Assembly: GCA_900549065.1 (NCBI GenBank) | Contig: URNC01000127.1 | Coordinates: 1-5,679, forward strand | Source of the DNA: an uncultured Collinsella sp. | GTDB taxonomy: Bacteria; Actinomycetota; Coriobacteriia; Coriobacteriales; Coriobacteriaceae | Length of the DNA: 5,679 bases | Direction: 5' to 3' | Part shown: one piece after another, positions 5,644-5,679 of the stretch | Numbering within the stretch: the first letter of the stretch is position 1 | Layout: the number at the start of each line of letters is the position of its first letter | Translations under genes and position numbers: made by a program | Notes under the pieces: generated by a model | Told to the model about the DNA's origin: nothing | Seen by the model: the letters and a program-made list of their open reading frames with translations, nothing else | Databases searched by the model: none

Positions 5644-5679
5644 CTGTCTCTTATACACATCTGACGCTGCCGACGAAGG
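5644..5679. other. Nextera sequencing adapter read-through (not genomic)
   Basis: The 19 bases at 5644-5662 (CTGTCTCTTATACACATCT) are the Tn5 mosaic end used in Nextera libraries. Bases 5663-5676 (GACGCTGCCGACGA) complete the Nextera read-1 adapter, in reverse complement. The last three bases (AGG) would be the start of an index. All 33 adapter bases match without error. Translated in the GH4 frame it adds the artefactual peptide CLLYTSDAADE. Confidence 0.97.

Noticed and set aside
5644..5662. Tn5 mosaic end suggesting a transposon insertion in the GH4 gene
   Set aside because: It continues directly into the Nextera adapter and ends at the contig edge, so it is library sequence.

Overview
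This window is high-GC, gene-dense bacterial DNA. Gene content and codon style suggest a gut actinomycete of the Coriobacteriia, perhaps Collinsella. That placement is an inference from general likeness; no rRNA or marker gene is present to prove it. It is a contig end: the last 36 bases are Nextera library adapter, not genome.

Layout. (1) 1-93 is the basic, RGG-rich tail of a protein, probably a DEAD-box RNA helicase, closed by a strong intrinsic terminator (126-164). (2) 165-714 holds no convincing gene. It carries two inverted copies of a 26-bp motif and an AT-rich tandem repeat. (3) 715-1476 encodes a flavodoxin-like/2x[4Fe-4S] ferredoxin fusion of EFR1 type. (4) 1477-1769 is a compact regulatory region: two different tandem repeats, a likely promoter, and a leader that can fold as a RAT-like antiterminator or as a competing terminator-like hairpin. 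(5) 1770 onward is a four-gene sugar operon: EIIA(Glc-type), a BglG/LicT-family antiterminator, an alpha-glucoside PTS EIICB (GlvC/MalX-like) and a GH4 6-phospho-alpha-glucosidase (GlvA-like) that runs off the contig.

How it works. HPr~P phosphorylates EIIA, EIIA passes phosphate to the EIIB cysteine of the permease, and the permease imports an alpha-glucoside (maltose-like) as its 6-phosphate. The GH4 enzyme then hydrolyses this. The antiterminator probably controls the operon through the leader ahead of EIIA.

Points for a curator. The antiterminator is frameshifted near 3030-3044, so its last ~35 residues, including the second PRD2 histidine, lie in another frame. The GH4 gene ends artificially at 5643. 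The 26-bp inverted motif pair and the leader switch are the most interesting DNA-level signals. I saw no wholly new multi-gene system.
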